This document shows positions 26,187-32,823 of a stretch of DNA of 42,841 bases, in pieces. The notes beneath the pieces were generated by a model, which was given only the letters and a program-made list of their open reading frames with translations, was not told the origin of the DNA and ran no database searches. The stretch covers positions 1 to 42,841 of the forward strand of contig CAZSXE010000019.1 of the NCBI GenBank assembly GCA_964611185.1, in the 5' to 3' direction. Made by a program: the position numbers and the translations under genes. This stretch comes from CAAGNP01 sp964611185 (GTDB lineage Bacteria > Bacteroidota > Bacteroidia > Bacteroidales > UBA932). Each line of letters opens with the position of its first letter. Positions within the stretch are counted from its first letter, which is position 1.

Positions 26187-27467
26187 ATGAATAAAGTTTT
26201 GGCCGTTTTATTTTTATCTCTCTGCTTTTCACTCTCTGTCAGAGGCGAGGTGAAGTTTGACAGTTATTTTGAAAATAAAAGTATGAGGGTGGATTTTGCC
26301 TTAAGTGGGAATAGTGTATCTCAGACTGCCGCCATAATGCAGATGCGTGAAGAACCGCTGTGGGGAGGTCCGTTAAATAATCTTATAGATCCCTTTAATT
26401 ACGGAGGATATATGGTGAAAGTATTTGATAAGGCTTCAGGAGAGCTTATTTATTCTCGCGGTTTCAATACCTTGTTTGAAGAGTGGCGTACGACACTTCA
26501 GGCCGGTGAACAGACCCAATCGTGGTCAAATTCAATATCTTTTCCTTATCCCAAGTCTGATGTTGTTTTTGAAATTCTTGCACGGGATAAAGAGGATATG
26601 CAGTTCCATTCTTTGCTAAAAACCGATATTGATCCCAAATCCATTTTTATAGACAGAAGTCCCTTAAAACATCACAATATCACACAAATTGTAAATAAAG
26701 GTGATTCACAAAATAAGGTTGACATCGTATTTGTGGCGGAGGGATATACCCTGGAGCAGCAGGGTAAATTTGTCGAAGACGCTCGCCGATTTGCCCGTGC
26801 GCTTTCCTCTATAAAACCTTTCGACTCTGTCTCCGAGGAGTTGAATATATGGGCTGTAGGTGTAGTCTCTGAGGAGTCCGGTACTGATGTGTCGGGGAAA
26901 GGCATTTTTAGAAATACTGCCCTCAATTCAGGGTATTATACATTCGGAATAGATCGATACTTGACTACTCCTGATATGAAATCTATTCGTGACGCAGTCT
27001 GGGAAACTCCGACTGATGCTATTTTTATATTGGTAAATGCCGAGACTTACGGCGGTGGTGGAATGTATAATTTTTATGCAATGGGGACATCTGATCATGC
27101 GAGAACCCTTGATGTATTTGTCCACGAATTCGGACACAGTTTTGCAGGTCTTGCTGATGAATATTTTACATCAGAAGTCGCATATATTGATTTTTATAAT
27201 CTTCGGTATGAACCATGGGAGCCGAACCTCACTACTCTTGTTGATTTTAACTCCAAATGGCAGAAAGATTTAAAGAAAGGGACTCCTGTTCCCACCCCTC
27301 TGAGCGATGAGTATAAAAACGGACTTGGTGCCTTTGAGGGTGGAGGATACCTTTCAAAAGGGATATACCGCCCTTATGATCATTGTATGATGCGTGATTA
27401 CGCTCCATTCTGCCCCGTGTGCAGCAAGGCTATTTTACAGATGGTTGACTACTACTGCGGAAAATAA
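26187..27467 (+). CDS. Secreted M64-family (IgA-peptidase type) metalloprotease
   Basis: 426 residues from the ATG at 26187, which begins a good signal peptide (MNKVLAVLFLSLCFSLSVRG). An in-frame ATG at 26157 lies inside the previous gene and would bury the signal. An N-terminal beta domain (about 22-155) precedes the catalytic domain starting 'KVDIVFVAEGYT'. The zinc site is HEFGHSFAGLADEYF (about 312-326). The C-terminal 'DHCMMRDYAPFCPVCSKA' is the conserved Cys/His tail. M64 includes a Thomasclavelia (Clostridium) ramosum IgA protease, but most members have no tested substrate. The last 91 bp of the gene are copied exactly at 27846-27936. Confidence 0.88.
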   Translation: MNKVLAVLFLSLCFSLSVRGEVKFDSYFENKSMRVDFALSGNSVSQTAAIMQMREEPLWGGPLNNLIDPFNYGGYMVKVFDKASGELIYSRGFNTLFEEWRTTLQAGEQTQSWSNSISFPYPKSDVVFEILARDKEDMQFHSLLKTDIDPKSIFIDRSPLKHHNITQIVNKGDSQNKVDIVFVAEGYTLEQQGKFVEDARRFARALSSIKPFDSVSEELNIWAVGVVSEESGTDVSGKGIFRNTALNSGYYTFGIDRYLTTPDMKSIRDAVWETPTDAIFILVNAETYGGGGMYNFYAMGTSDHARTLDVFVHEFGHSFAGLADEYFTSEVAYIDFYNLRYEPWEPNLTTLVDFNSKWQKDLKKGTPVPTPLSDEYKNGLGAFEGGGYLSKGIYRPYDHCMMRDYAPFCPVCSKAILQMVDYYCGK

Positions 27468-27484
27468 TTTCCTTTTCCACTTGA
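27377..27484. repeat. 108-bp direct repeat, copy 1 (3' end of the M64 gene)
   Basis: Identical base for base to 27846-27953, offset 469 bp across the assembly gap. It covers the last 30 codons or so of the M64 gene, its stop and 17 bp beyond. The copies diverge sharply at both ends. Confidence 0.95.
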
Positions 27485-27493
27485 CGGCTGCCA

Positions 27494-27517
27494 ATAAGGA
27501 TGTTAGCCGCCAAGAGG
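27494..27517. repeat. 24-bp direct repeat, copy 1
   Basis: ATAAGGATGTTAGCCGCCAA followed by GAGG, identical to 28075-28098, with an inverted near-copy at 27986-28005. This copy contains the stop codon of the minus-strand winged-helix remnant. Confidence 0.9.
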
Positions 27518-27709
27518 ATGTCTCATCCCTACAACTATCCACCGTCCCCCTTTATCCGGGCCGGTTCTTTCGATAATACCATCTGATTTCAAATTCGATA
27601 GATGCTTTTCTACTGCTTTGGGTGAAATGCCGATTATTGTCGCAAGACTCACTGCGCTTAATTTGCCGTTTCCGGCGAGCAATTCGATGATTTTCTCCCT
27701 ACTTTTTAC
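27503..27709 (-). pseudogene. 3' end of a winged-helix gene of the RecG-like/AAA_4 regulator type
   Basis: Minus-strand reading from the gap to the stop at 27503-27505 gives 68 residues: VKSREK, then 'IIELLAGNGKLSAVSLATII', 'GISPKAVEKHLSNLKSDGII' and 'ERTGPDKGGRWIVVG'. This is the C-terminal winged helix of the ATP-binding (AlbA/AAA_4) proteins widespread in Bacteroidota, with the typical recognition helix and the R-x-G-x-x-K-G-G-x-W wing. The upstream parts (AlbA and ATPase domains, about 400 residues) are missing. Across the gap the frame continues only to an ATG at 27852, inside the copied M64 end. It is probably a decayed or rearranged gene, unless the gap hides the rest. Confidence 0.65.
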
Positions 27710-27846
27710 NNNNNNNNNNNNNNNNNNNNNNNNNNNNNNNNNNNNNNNNNNNNNNNNNNNNNNNNNNNNNNNNNNNNNNNNNNNNNNNNNNNNNNNNNNN
27801 NNNNNNNNNTTTTCTCCCTACTTTTTACTGTTTTCTCCCTACTTTT
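27691..27846. repeat. 21-bp tandem repeat interrupted by the assembly gap
   Basis: The unit begins TTTTCTCCCTACTTTTTAC and ends TG. One partial copy is at 27691-27709, one whole copy at 27810-27830 and one partial at 27831-27846. As the period is 7 codons, the frame of the winged-helix reading is kept for any copy number, and the minus strand encodes the heptad TVKSREK. True copy number is unknown. Confidence 0.85.
27710..27809. other. Assembly gap (100 N)
   Basis: Exactly 100 N, a conventional placeholder of unknown real length. The same tandem repeat stands on both sides, which probably caused the break. Confidence 0.98.
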
Positions 27847-27953
27847 GATCATTGTATGATGCGTGATTACGCTCCATTCTGCCCCGTGTGCAGCAAGGCT
27901 ATTTTACAGATGGTTGACTACTACTGCGGAAAATAATTTCCTTTTCCACTTGA
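27846..27953. repeat. 108-bp direct repeat, copy 2 (displaced M64 3' end)
   Basis: Second exact copy of 27377-27484. It joins the tandem repeat directly at its left edge and has no M64 coding sequence before it, so it is a fragment, not a gene. On the minus strand its left end supplies an ATG (27850-27852) in frame with the TVKSREK repeat. Confidence 0.93.
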
Positions 27954-27985
27954 TTGGCGCCCCCTTGGCTGCTGCTTGGAGATAA

Positions 27986-28095
27986 CTTGGCGGCTAACAC
28001 CTTATCCCTCAGGTGATAACATACATAATCCTCCGGCTTTTTTGCCGGAGGATGTGTGTGGGAATGGGGTGATTATAAGGATGTTAGCCGCCAAG
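27986..28095. repeat. 110-bp segment with 20-bp inverted ends and an internal hairpin (MITE-like)
   Basis: The left end CTTGGCGGCTAACACCTTAT (27986-28005) is the reverse complement, with one extra base, of the right end at 28075-28095. Between them a perfect 10-bp stem ATCCTCCGGC/GCCGGAGGAT (28028-28037 and 28044-28053) closes a loop of six T. No transposase and no clear target duplication are visible. The right end is also the 24-bp repeat of 27494-27517. It could be a small non-autonomous element or a recombination site. Confidence 0.5.
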
Positions 28096-28098
28096 AGG
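28075..28098. repeat. 24-bp direct repeat, copy 2
   Basis: Exact copy of 27494-27517. The A/T-rich stretch that follows (28099-28200) holds only a weak promoter for the next gene. Confidence 0.9.
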
Positions 28099-28140
28099 GT
28101 GCACAGCATATAATTTGCTGCAATAATTATTTTAGAATTA

Positions 28141-28172
28141 TTTGCAAATGATAATAATTATAATTTACTTTG
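28141..28172 (+). promoter_or_regulatory. Possible promoter of the PTPS-fold gene
   Basis: TTTG (28141-28144), 20 bp, then TTACTTTG (28165-28172), one mismatch from TAnnTTTG, about 38 bp before the ATG. Confidence 0.35.
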
Positions 28173-28210
28173 CGGTATGAAATTTATTAACAACATTAAA
28201 ATATAAGATT

Positions 28211-28777
28211 ATGAGAAGTATTACGACTTTTGATTTGCAGTATGCACACAGATTTTATGGTTTTCAAGGTGAAGCACAGTATCTTCACGGTCACACAGGA
28301 ATTGTAACTATTGAAGTTGAAGACAGTGTCAATGAGGGGGTGAATATGGTTTTCCCTTGTAACGAGATTCAGAAAACAGCATGGGATGTTTTAAAGAACT
28401 TCGATCACGCCCTAATTCTTCGTCAGGATGATCCTCTGCTCCCCGCTGTTTTAGGTGTTTATGAGGCTCAGGGCATTAAAAACGGGCATCGTCTCAACAC
28501 AATGAAAGGTGAGGCTTTTAAAACCGAATTGGCGAGTGCCTATCCCGATTCCCGTCTTGTAGTCACTAAGGAGACTATGACCGTGGAGGGGATGATTAAA
28601 ATCATCTATGACTTGCTAAAAGACAAACTCAACATCGCCAAAATCACTTTCAGCAGCGGTGTCAATTGTGCTTCAGCAGAGTTCAAAACCAACAACCACA
28701 TCGACCGTTGCCCTCTTTGCGGCATTGCTCTCGATAAAAACGGTGTATGTCCGAAATGCGGATATAGAAAGAAATAA
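28211..28777 (+). CDS. 6-pyruvoyl-tetrahydropterin synthase / QueD-fold protein with C-terminal zinc ribbon
   Basis: 188 residues. The three zinc histidines of the PTPS fold are present: H13 (YAHRF) and H26/H28 (YLHGHTG), as are 'NFDHALIL' and 'TKETMTVEGMIKIIYDLL'. The catalytic cysteine that normally stands four residues before HGH is alanine (A22, sequence GEAQYLHGH), and the usual Glu near the end ('VRVYET'-like) reads ITFSSGVN. The protein ends in a zinc ribbon, CPLCGIALDKNGVCPKCGY, not part of standard QueD. Canonical QueD makes carboxytetrahydropterin for queuosine; with these changes the reaction here may differ. No other queuosine or pterin gene lies nearby. An intrinsic terminator follows. 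Confidence 0.8.
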   Translation: MRSITTFDLQYAHRFYGFQGEAQYLHGHTGIVTIEVEDSVNEGVNMVFPCNEIQKTAWDVLKNFDHALILRQDDPLLPAVLGVYEAQGIKNGHRLNTMKGEAFKTELASAYPDSRLVVTKETMTVEGMIKIIYDLLKDKLNIAKITFSSGVNCASAEFKTNNHIDRCPLCGIALDKNGVCPKCGYRKK

Positions 28778-28796
28778 TCCAATACTACTACTATTA

Positions 28797-28831
28797 AACG
28801 AGCGGAAACCCACAAGTTTTCGCTCGTTTTT
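28797..28831 (+). terminator. Intrinsic terminator after the PTPS-fold gene
   Basis: AACGAGCGGAAAC, a 6-base loop and GTTTTCGCTCGTT form a 13-bp stem with one G-T pair, followed by a T run. It lies 20 bp after the stop codon. Confidence 0.85.
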
Positions 28832-28897
28832 ATTGACCTTGATTTAGCTGTGTTTGGAGTTGTAATTACATCATCATCTATCAGGTTAATTCATCCG

Positions 28898-30001
28898 CTA
28901 TTTCAAATACTTCAGCAAACTTTCAGCCATCCTTGTGAAGCCGAGGTCGGTGAGATGTGCCCCATCGACTGTCTGTTCGCCGTCGCTGCCGGTAAGCCCT
29001 TTGCGGGGGATATATTTAAAGTTTTTGAAACCCTCTTTGCGGAGGCGTTTATACAGAATTGACCATTCAGCGTTGGTCGCTGCGAGGTCGGAGGCGGTTT
29101 TGGAATCGATTACCTCTTGCGGGAATTCGACATATTCTACCATGAAAATGGGGGTCTGAGGATGGGCTTTCGCCAATGTGGAGAGAAATACATATCCGGA
29201 GTCCCTGACAATCTGTGCAGTACAGTTCGGCAGGCAGTCGATCACATATTTCGAGGCTTCAGCCCGTGCTACTATTTCAGCCATAGAGCGGTCCATACGG
29301 GCGTTTCCGCTGAATCCGAGATTTATGGTTTCACATCCCAGCCTACGGCCAATGATGTTCGTATAGCACATTCCCGGCCTTGAAGCGCACCCTCCCTGCG
29401 TGATGCTCGTTCCGTAAAATACGATAGGTTTGCGTGAAAATCCCCCTTCGCGAGCCATTACAGCATCTTTCGGTCCTGAAATAGATGCAGTAGAATCGAT
29501 GCCTATTTCTAATTTTTCCACTCCGTCATAAAGAGGAAGATAGACCATAAATTCGTGCTCACTTCCATCCATATTTCTTACAAAGATATTTCGTGATTCT
29601 TTGCCGTTGGGCTGCGCCGTCCCGATGAACCTCCACTCTCCGTCAATGAGTGTGTATAGGTCAAGTCCCCTGATTCCTGTCCCGGGCATGTGGGCCATAC
29701 TGAAATTGTTAAGGAGTGTCCATTGAGCGCCGAGGCACTTAGTGTTAGAAGAGAAACGGATGGCAACTCCTGCCGAGTTTAATCCGAGGTCCCATACCGC
29801 TTTTCGTGTCACGCTCTTCATATCCTCCGGCAGGCGCGAATATACCATTTCGGTATTGCCGTAGGCTTGATTTATGAGTGTTGCAAATCCCTGAGCATCA
29901 ATGTATTTGAGCTGTGATGATTTCTGAGCAAAAGTGCTGATAGCACACATTGAAAGAAGTGCTATTGTCAGAATAAGTGTTTTAAAAAAGGATTTATACA
30001 T
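28898..30001 (-). CDS. Secreted SGNH/GDSL hydrolase
   Basis: 367 residues from the ATG at 29999-30001, which begins the signal peptide MYKSFFKTLILTIALLSMC; upstream in-frame ATGs lie inside miaA. An N-terminal beta domain (about 30-185) precedes the SGNH core. Block I is FYGTSITQGG (Ser about 199), the block III region reads 'IDCLPNCT', and block V is TVDGAHLTD (Asp about 344, His about 347). Such two-domain enzymes are esterases or acetylhydrolases acting on glycans in Bacteroidota. It lies 11 bp after miaA, so both probably share a transcript. The acyl group and substrate cannot be told from sequence. Confidence 0.85.
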   Translation of the reverse strand: MYKSFFKTLILTIALLSMCAISTFAQKSSQLKYIDAQGFATLINQAYGNTEMVYSRLPEDMKSVTRKAVWDLGLNSAGVAIRFSSNTKCLGAQWTLLNNFSMAHMPGTGIRGLDLYTLIDGEWRFIGTAQPNGKESRNIFVRNMDGSEHEFMVYLPLYDGVEKLEIGIDSTASISGPKDAVMAREGGFSRKPIVFYGTSITQGGCASRPGMCYTNIIGRRLGCETINLGFSGNARMDRSMAEIVARAEASKYVIDCLPNCTAQIVRDSGYVFLSTLAKAHPQTPIFMVEYVEFPQEVIDSKTASDLAATNAEWSILYKRLRKEGFKNFKYIPRKGLTGSDGEQTVDGAHLTDLGFTRMAESLLKYLK

Positions 30002-30012
30002 CGTATTAATGT

Positions 30013-30900
30013 TTATAGTTTTTTCCATTCTATCTCTATCCCGCGCCGTTCCATCCCCCTGAACCAAGTCATCTGCCTTTTGGCAAACTGATGTATGGCG
30101 ATTGCGAGTTTTGTTTCCATCTCCTGATGAGTCATCACTCCTGTCAGATAGAGTGTAACGAATTTATATTCAAGCCCGTAATAAATCAGATTTTCAGCGG
30201 GAATTCCTTTGTCGAGTAGCCCTCTTACCTCCTCCACAAGCCCTTCTTCGAGGCGCGCGTGAAGTCTGCGATCTATTTTCTCATTGCGCTCCTCGCGCGA
30301 AACAGAAATACAGATGTATTTTACATCTCCTTCGGAAAATATGGGGGCTTCTCCTCCGGAAATCTCTTTTTCGATCGAGGCGCATTGCTCCTCGGAGCAA
30401 TACTCCTTTTGATAAATGGCTATTTCAAGGGCACGTATGAGCCTTTTGCGAGTGTCGTAGTCGGTTTTATTGTGGAGAGTTTTCAGTGAAGCGAGCTTCG
30501 CAATGAGTGTTTCGTCGCTCTCTTTTTCTAACTCGGCGCGCAGCAGGGGATTGGGTGGAACCTCGGGGAGGAGGTAATCCCTTGTGGCTGCTTCGATGTA
30601 GAGGCCTGAACCTCCGCATAGTATGGGAAATTTTCCTCGAGAGGTAATATTGCGGTACGCGTTAATGAAATCGCGCCTATATTGGTAGATGTCGTATTTC
30701 GCCCCGGCATCTACGATGTCTATGAGGTGGTATGGGACATCTCCGTATTCTTTCAGATCTTTTCCGGTGCCGATATCCATCCCGCGATAAACCTGACGGG
30801 AGTCGGCGGAAATAATCTCTCCGCCTGTTTCGCGGGCAATCTGAACGGCGTACTTAGTTTTGCCGGATGCGGTAGGGCCTAAAATGCACAAAAGTTTCAT
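30013..30900 (-). CDS. miaA: tRNA dimethylallyltransferase
   Basis: 295 residues, slightly short for the family. P-loop GPTASGKT at residues 8-15, then 'EIISADSRQVYRGMDIGTGK', 'HLIDI', 'LCGGSGLYIEA' and 'YDTRKRLIRALEI'. The C-terminal 'FAKRQMTWFRGM' contacts tRNA. It adds the isopentenyl group to A37 of tRNAs reading UNN codons. It is divergent from the PUL regulator, with a promoter in the 45-bp gap. Confidence 0.95.
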   Translation of the reverse strand: MKLLCILGPTASGKTKYAVQIARETGGEIISADSRQVYRGMDIGTGKDLKEYGDVPYHLIDIVDAGAKYDIYQYRRDFINAYRNITSRGKFPILCGGSGLYIEAATRDYLLPEVPPNPLLRAELEKESDETLIAKLASLKTLHNKTDYDTRKRLIRALEIAIYQKEYCSEEQCASIEKEISGGEAPIFSEGDVKYICISVSREERNEKIDRRLHARLEEGLVEEVRGLLDKGIPAENLIYYGLEYKFVTLYLTGVMTHQEMETKLAIAIHQFAKRQMTWFRGMERRGIEIEWKKL

Positions 30901-30905
30901 CTCTG

Positions 30906-30913
30906 CAAATATA
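30906..30913 (-). promoter_or_regulatory. -7 element for miaA
   Basis: Minus-strand TATATTTG matches TAnnTTTG, but it stands only 5 bp before the miaA start. Either the leader is very short or the true ATG is slightly downstream. Confidence 0.35.
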
Positions 30914-30945
30914 CTAATAATAATTATTTTTAGTAAATTCGCAAC

Positions 30946-32592
30946 ATGGTTGCATATCTTCGTTTTATCTTTTTCTTTTCATTTTTATTTGGTAGTTGCT
31001 TTGTGACCTCTGCCGGCAGCAGATTATTTAAAGACAGAGCGATTTCCAAAGACACAGTGGTTTCGGGTGAAAAATACAATGAGGATTCGGACATGAAAAT
31101 CATTTCATACATCAAGAAAGCGTGTGAAATAGTAGATAGTGATCCGAATAAAGCTATTTATTATGCAAATGCGGCTGTTACGGAAGCCACTGCCATCAAA
31201 AATGACTTGCTTAAAGCGCAGGCTCTTGAAATTCTCGGCGATGCATACCTTAATATAGGAGATTTCGTAACAAGTTTCGATGTGCTGACAGAGGCCATTG
31301 ATATCTGTCCCCCTGAGGCAAGAGGTACTCTGGGACGGGTGTATATCAATATAAGTTTTGCTTATACGAGAATAAAAGATTTTGATAATGCTTTTTTATA
31401 TATTCAGAAAGCAAAATTGCTATTTGAAGATTTAAAAGATACAATTTCGATGGCAAGATGCTCGAACTCTACGGGTTTAATCTACATCCAGATTCCGGAC
31501 TATAAGATGGCAGAGAAGTATTTTTACGAGTCCCTCCGTCTGAACCGTTCCATAAAAAATGCTATCGGGATTGCCCAAAATCTTAATAATCTATCCTTTA
31601 CAGAAGGAGATGCAAAGTTGAAAATATCACAGTTGGAAGAGGCTATAGCTATAAATGACTCGCTTGGCAGAACTTGGGTGCTGGGGGAAAACTATAATAA
31701 TCTCGGAATGATGTACTGCAAAATACACGAATATGAAAAAGCCTTAAGTTCTCTTGATATGGCGAAAAAATATGCAGAAATCACCAATGGAAGAGATTTA
31801 ATAATGGATAATTTCAGATACAAGTCTTCGGTTTATTCTTCGATGAAAGATTATGCAAACGCTTATCGTTGTACAGAGTCGCTACTTGAGATGATAGAAA
31901 GCAATGATGTTTCGGGGGGAATGAAAAAAATCGAAGTGGAGTTGATGAAGAAAAATCTGAAAAACAGTGAAAAAGAAAAATACTTGAAAGAGCAGGAATA
32001 TAAGGTGACGAGGAGTATTTGGCTCTTTTCTATTATTGTTCTCATAGTAATATGCATAATAACATATATCTCTTTTGTAATATTGAGAAACAATAATAAA
32101 AGAAAGATTCTTATGCTTGAAACCAGAAAAAAGCTGGACCAGCAGGAGAAGGAACTTATCAAAAAGGCACTGGATTATAACAAAAATGAGCTTAGTAATT
32201 TCGCTTTCTATGTAAAGAGCAGGACTGATATTCTCGAAAACATCCAGAGTGAACTTAAAAAAGCTTACTCGCTCCCATATCAAGAACTTGTACCTTATCT
32301 AAGGAAAATGAGTTTAAATATAGCACAGTTAAATTCGAGGAATGATGAAGCTAACAAAATGGTGGACAAGCTCGATGCCGATTTTTTATTAAAACTTTCT
32401 GAAATACATCCGAATTTAACCAAAACAGAAAAAAGGTTGGCATCACTTTTGAAAATAGGTCTGTCATCCAAGGAAATCTCGCTCATCCTCTCCATGGAGC
32501 CTAAATCTGTCGATATGGCTCGCTATCGCTTGAGAAAAGCACTGAATCTTAGTTCAGATTCCAATCTTTGCGACTATATTTCGAGTATTTAG
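30946..32592 (+). CDS. Membrane-bound TPR regulator with C-terminal LuxR-type helix-turn-helix
   Basis: 548 residues: a signal/anchor (1-23), a helical TPR-like region (about 45-335, e.g. 'LEILGDAYLNIGDFVTSFDVL', 'GMMYCKIHEYEKALSSLDMA'), one transmembrane helix (about 356-379) and a cytoplasmic coiled coil (about 385-420). The C-terminal DNA-binding domain is 'LTKTEKRLASLLKIGLSSKE' followed by 'ISLILSMEPKSVDMARYRLRKAL'. The layout puts a periplasmic sensor next to a DNA-binding output in one chain, like a one-component PUL regulator. It lies just upstream of susC in the same direction and is most likely its regulator; the ligand is unknown. No histidine-kinase or receiver domain is present. 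Confidence 0.82.
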   Translation: MVAYLRFIFFFSFLFGSCFVTSAGSRLFKDRAISKDTVVSGEKYNEDSDMKIISYIKKACEIVDSDPNKAIYYANAAVTEATAIKNDLLKAQALEILGDAYLNIGDFVTSFDVLTEAIDICPPEARGTLGRVYINISFAYTRIKDFDNAFLYIQKAKLLFEDLKDTISMARCSNSTGLIYIQIPDYKMAEKYFYESLRLNRSIKNAIGIAQNLNNLSFTEGDAKLKISQLEEAIAINDSLGRTWVLGENYNNLGMMYCKIHEYEKALSSLDMAKKYAEITNGRDLIMDNFRYKSSVYSSMKDYANAYRCTESLLEMIESNDVSGGMKKIEVELMKKNLKNSEKEKYLKEQEYKVTRSIWLFSIIVLIVICIITYISFVILRNNNKRKILMLETRKKLDQQEKELIKKALDYNKNELSNFAFYVKSRTDILENIQSELKKAYSLPYQELVPYLRKMSLNIAQLNSRNDEANKMVDKLDADFLLKLSEIHPNLTKTEKRLASLLKIGLSSKEISLILSMEPKSVDMARYRLRKALNLSSDSNLCDYISSI

Positions 32593-32688
32593 ATTTGTCG
32601 TATAAAGGAATCCTTGCAGATATAGATTCTTTAAGAGGTTAATATGTTGATAAATAGCATATTGACTATATGTGTTGTAGAGTTTTTT

Positions 32689-32699
32689 TATCATTGATA
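32689..32699. promoter_or_regulatory. Small palindrome in the susC leader (possible operator)
   Basis: TATCA-T-TGATA, 59 bp upstream of the -7 box. It is short and could be chance; it is listed as the only clear dyad in the regulator-susC gap (32593-32823). Confidence 0.25.
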
Positions 32700-32757
32700 A
32701 CATTTTTTGTAGATATTGAATAGGGGTAATTAATGGCTCGTATAGATAATACCTTTA

Positions 32758-32765
32758 TACTTTTG
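32758..32765 (+). promoter_or_regulatory. -7 element of the susC operon
   Basis: TACTTTTG matches TAnnTTTG exactly, 58 bp before the susC ATG. No good -33 TTG about 20 bp upstream, which would fit a promoter needing an activator. Confidence 0.5.
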
Positions 32766-32823
32766 AAGAAACAAACCAATAATTTTTTCAAATTCTATTT
32801 ACTTATTTAATACTTATAAAAAA

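Noticed and set aside
27618..27848. Plus-strand open frame running through the N block
   Set aside because: It is created by the N stretch; the real coding signal here is on the minus strand (winged helix).
28028..28053. Perfect hairpin as an intrinsic terminator
   Set aside because: The T run is in the loop, not after the stem, on either strand, and no gene ends just before it.
32593..32640. AAAGGAATC...GATTCTTT as a terminator after the regulator gene
   Set aside because: Only five paired bases without a bulge and no T run; too weak to list.
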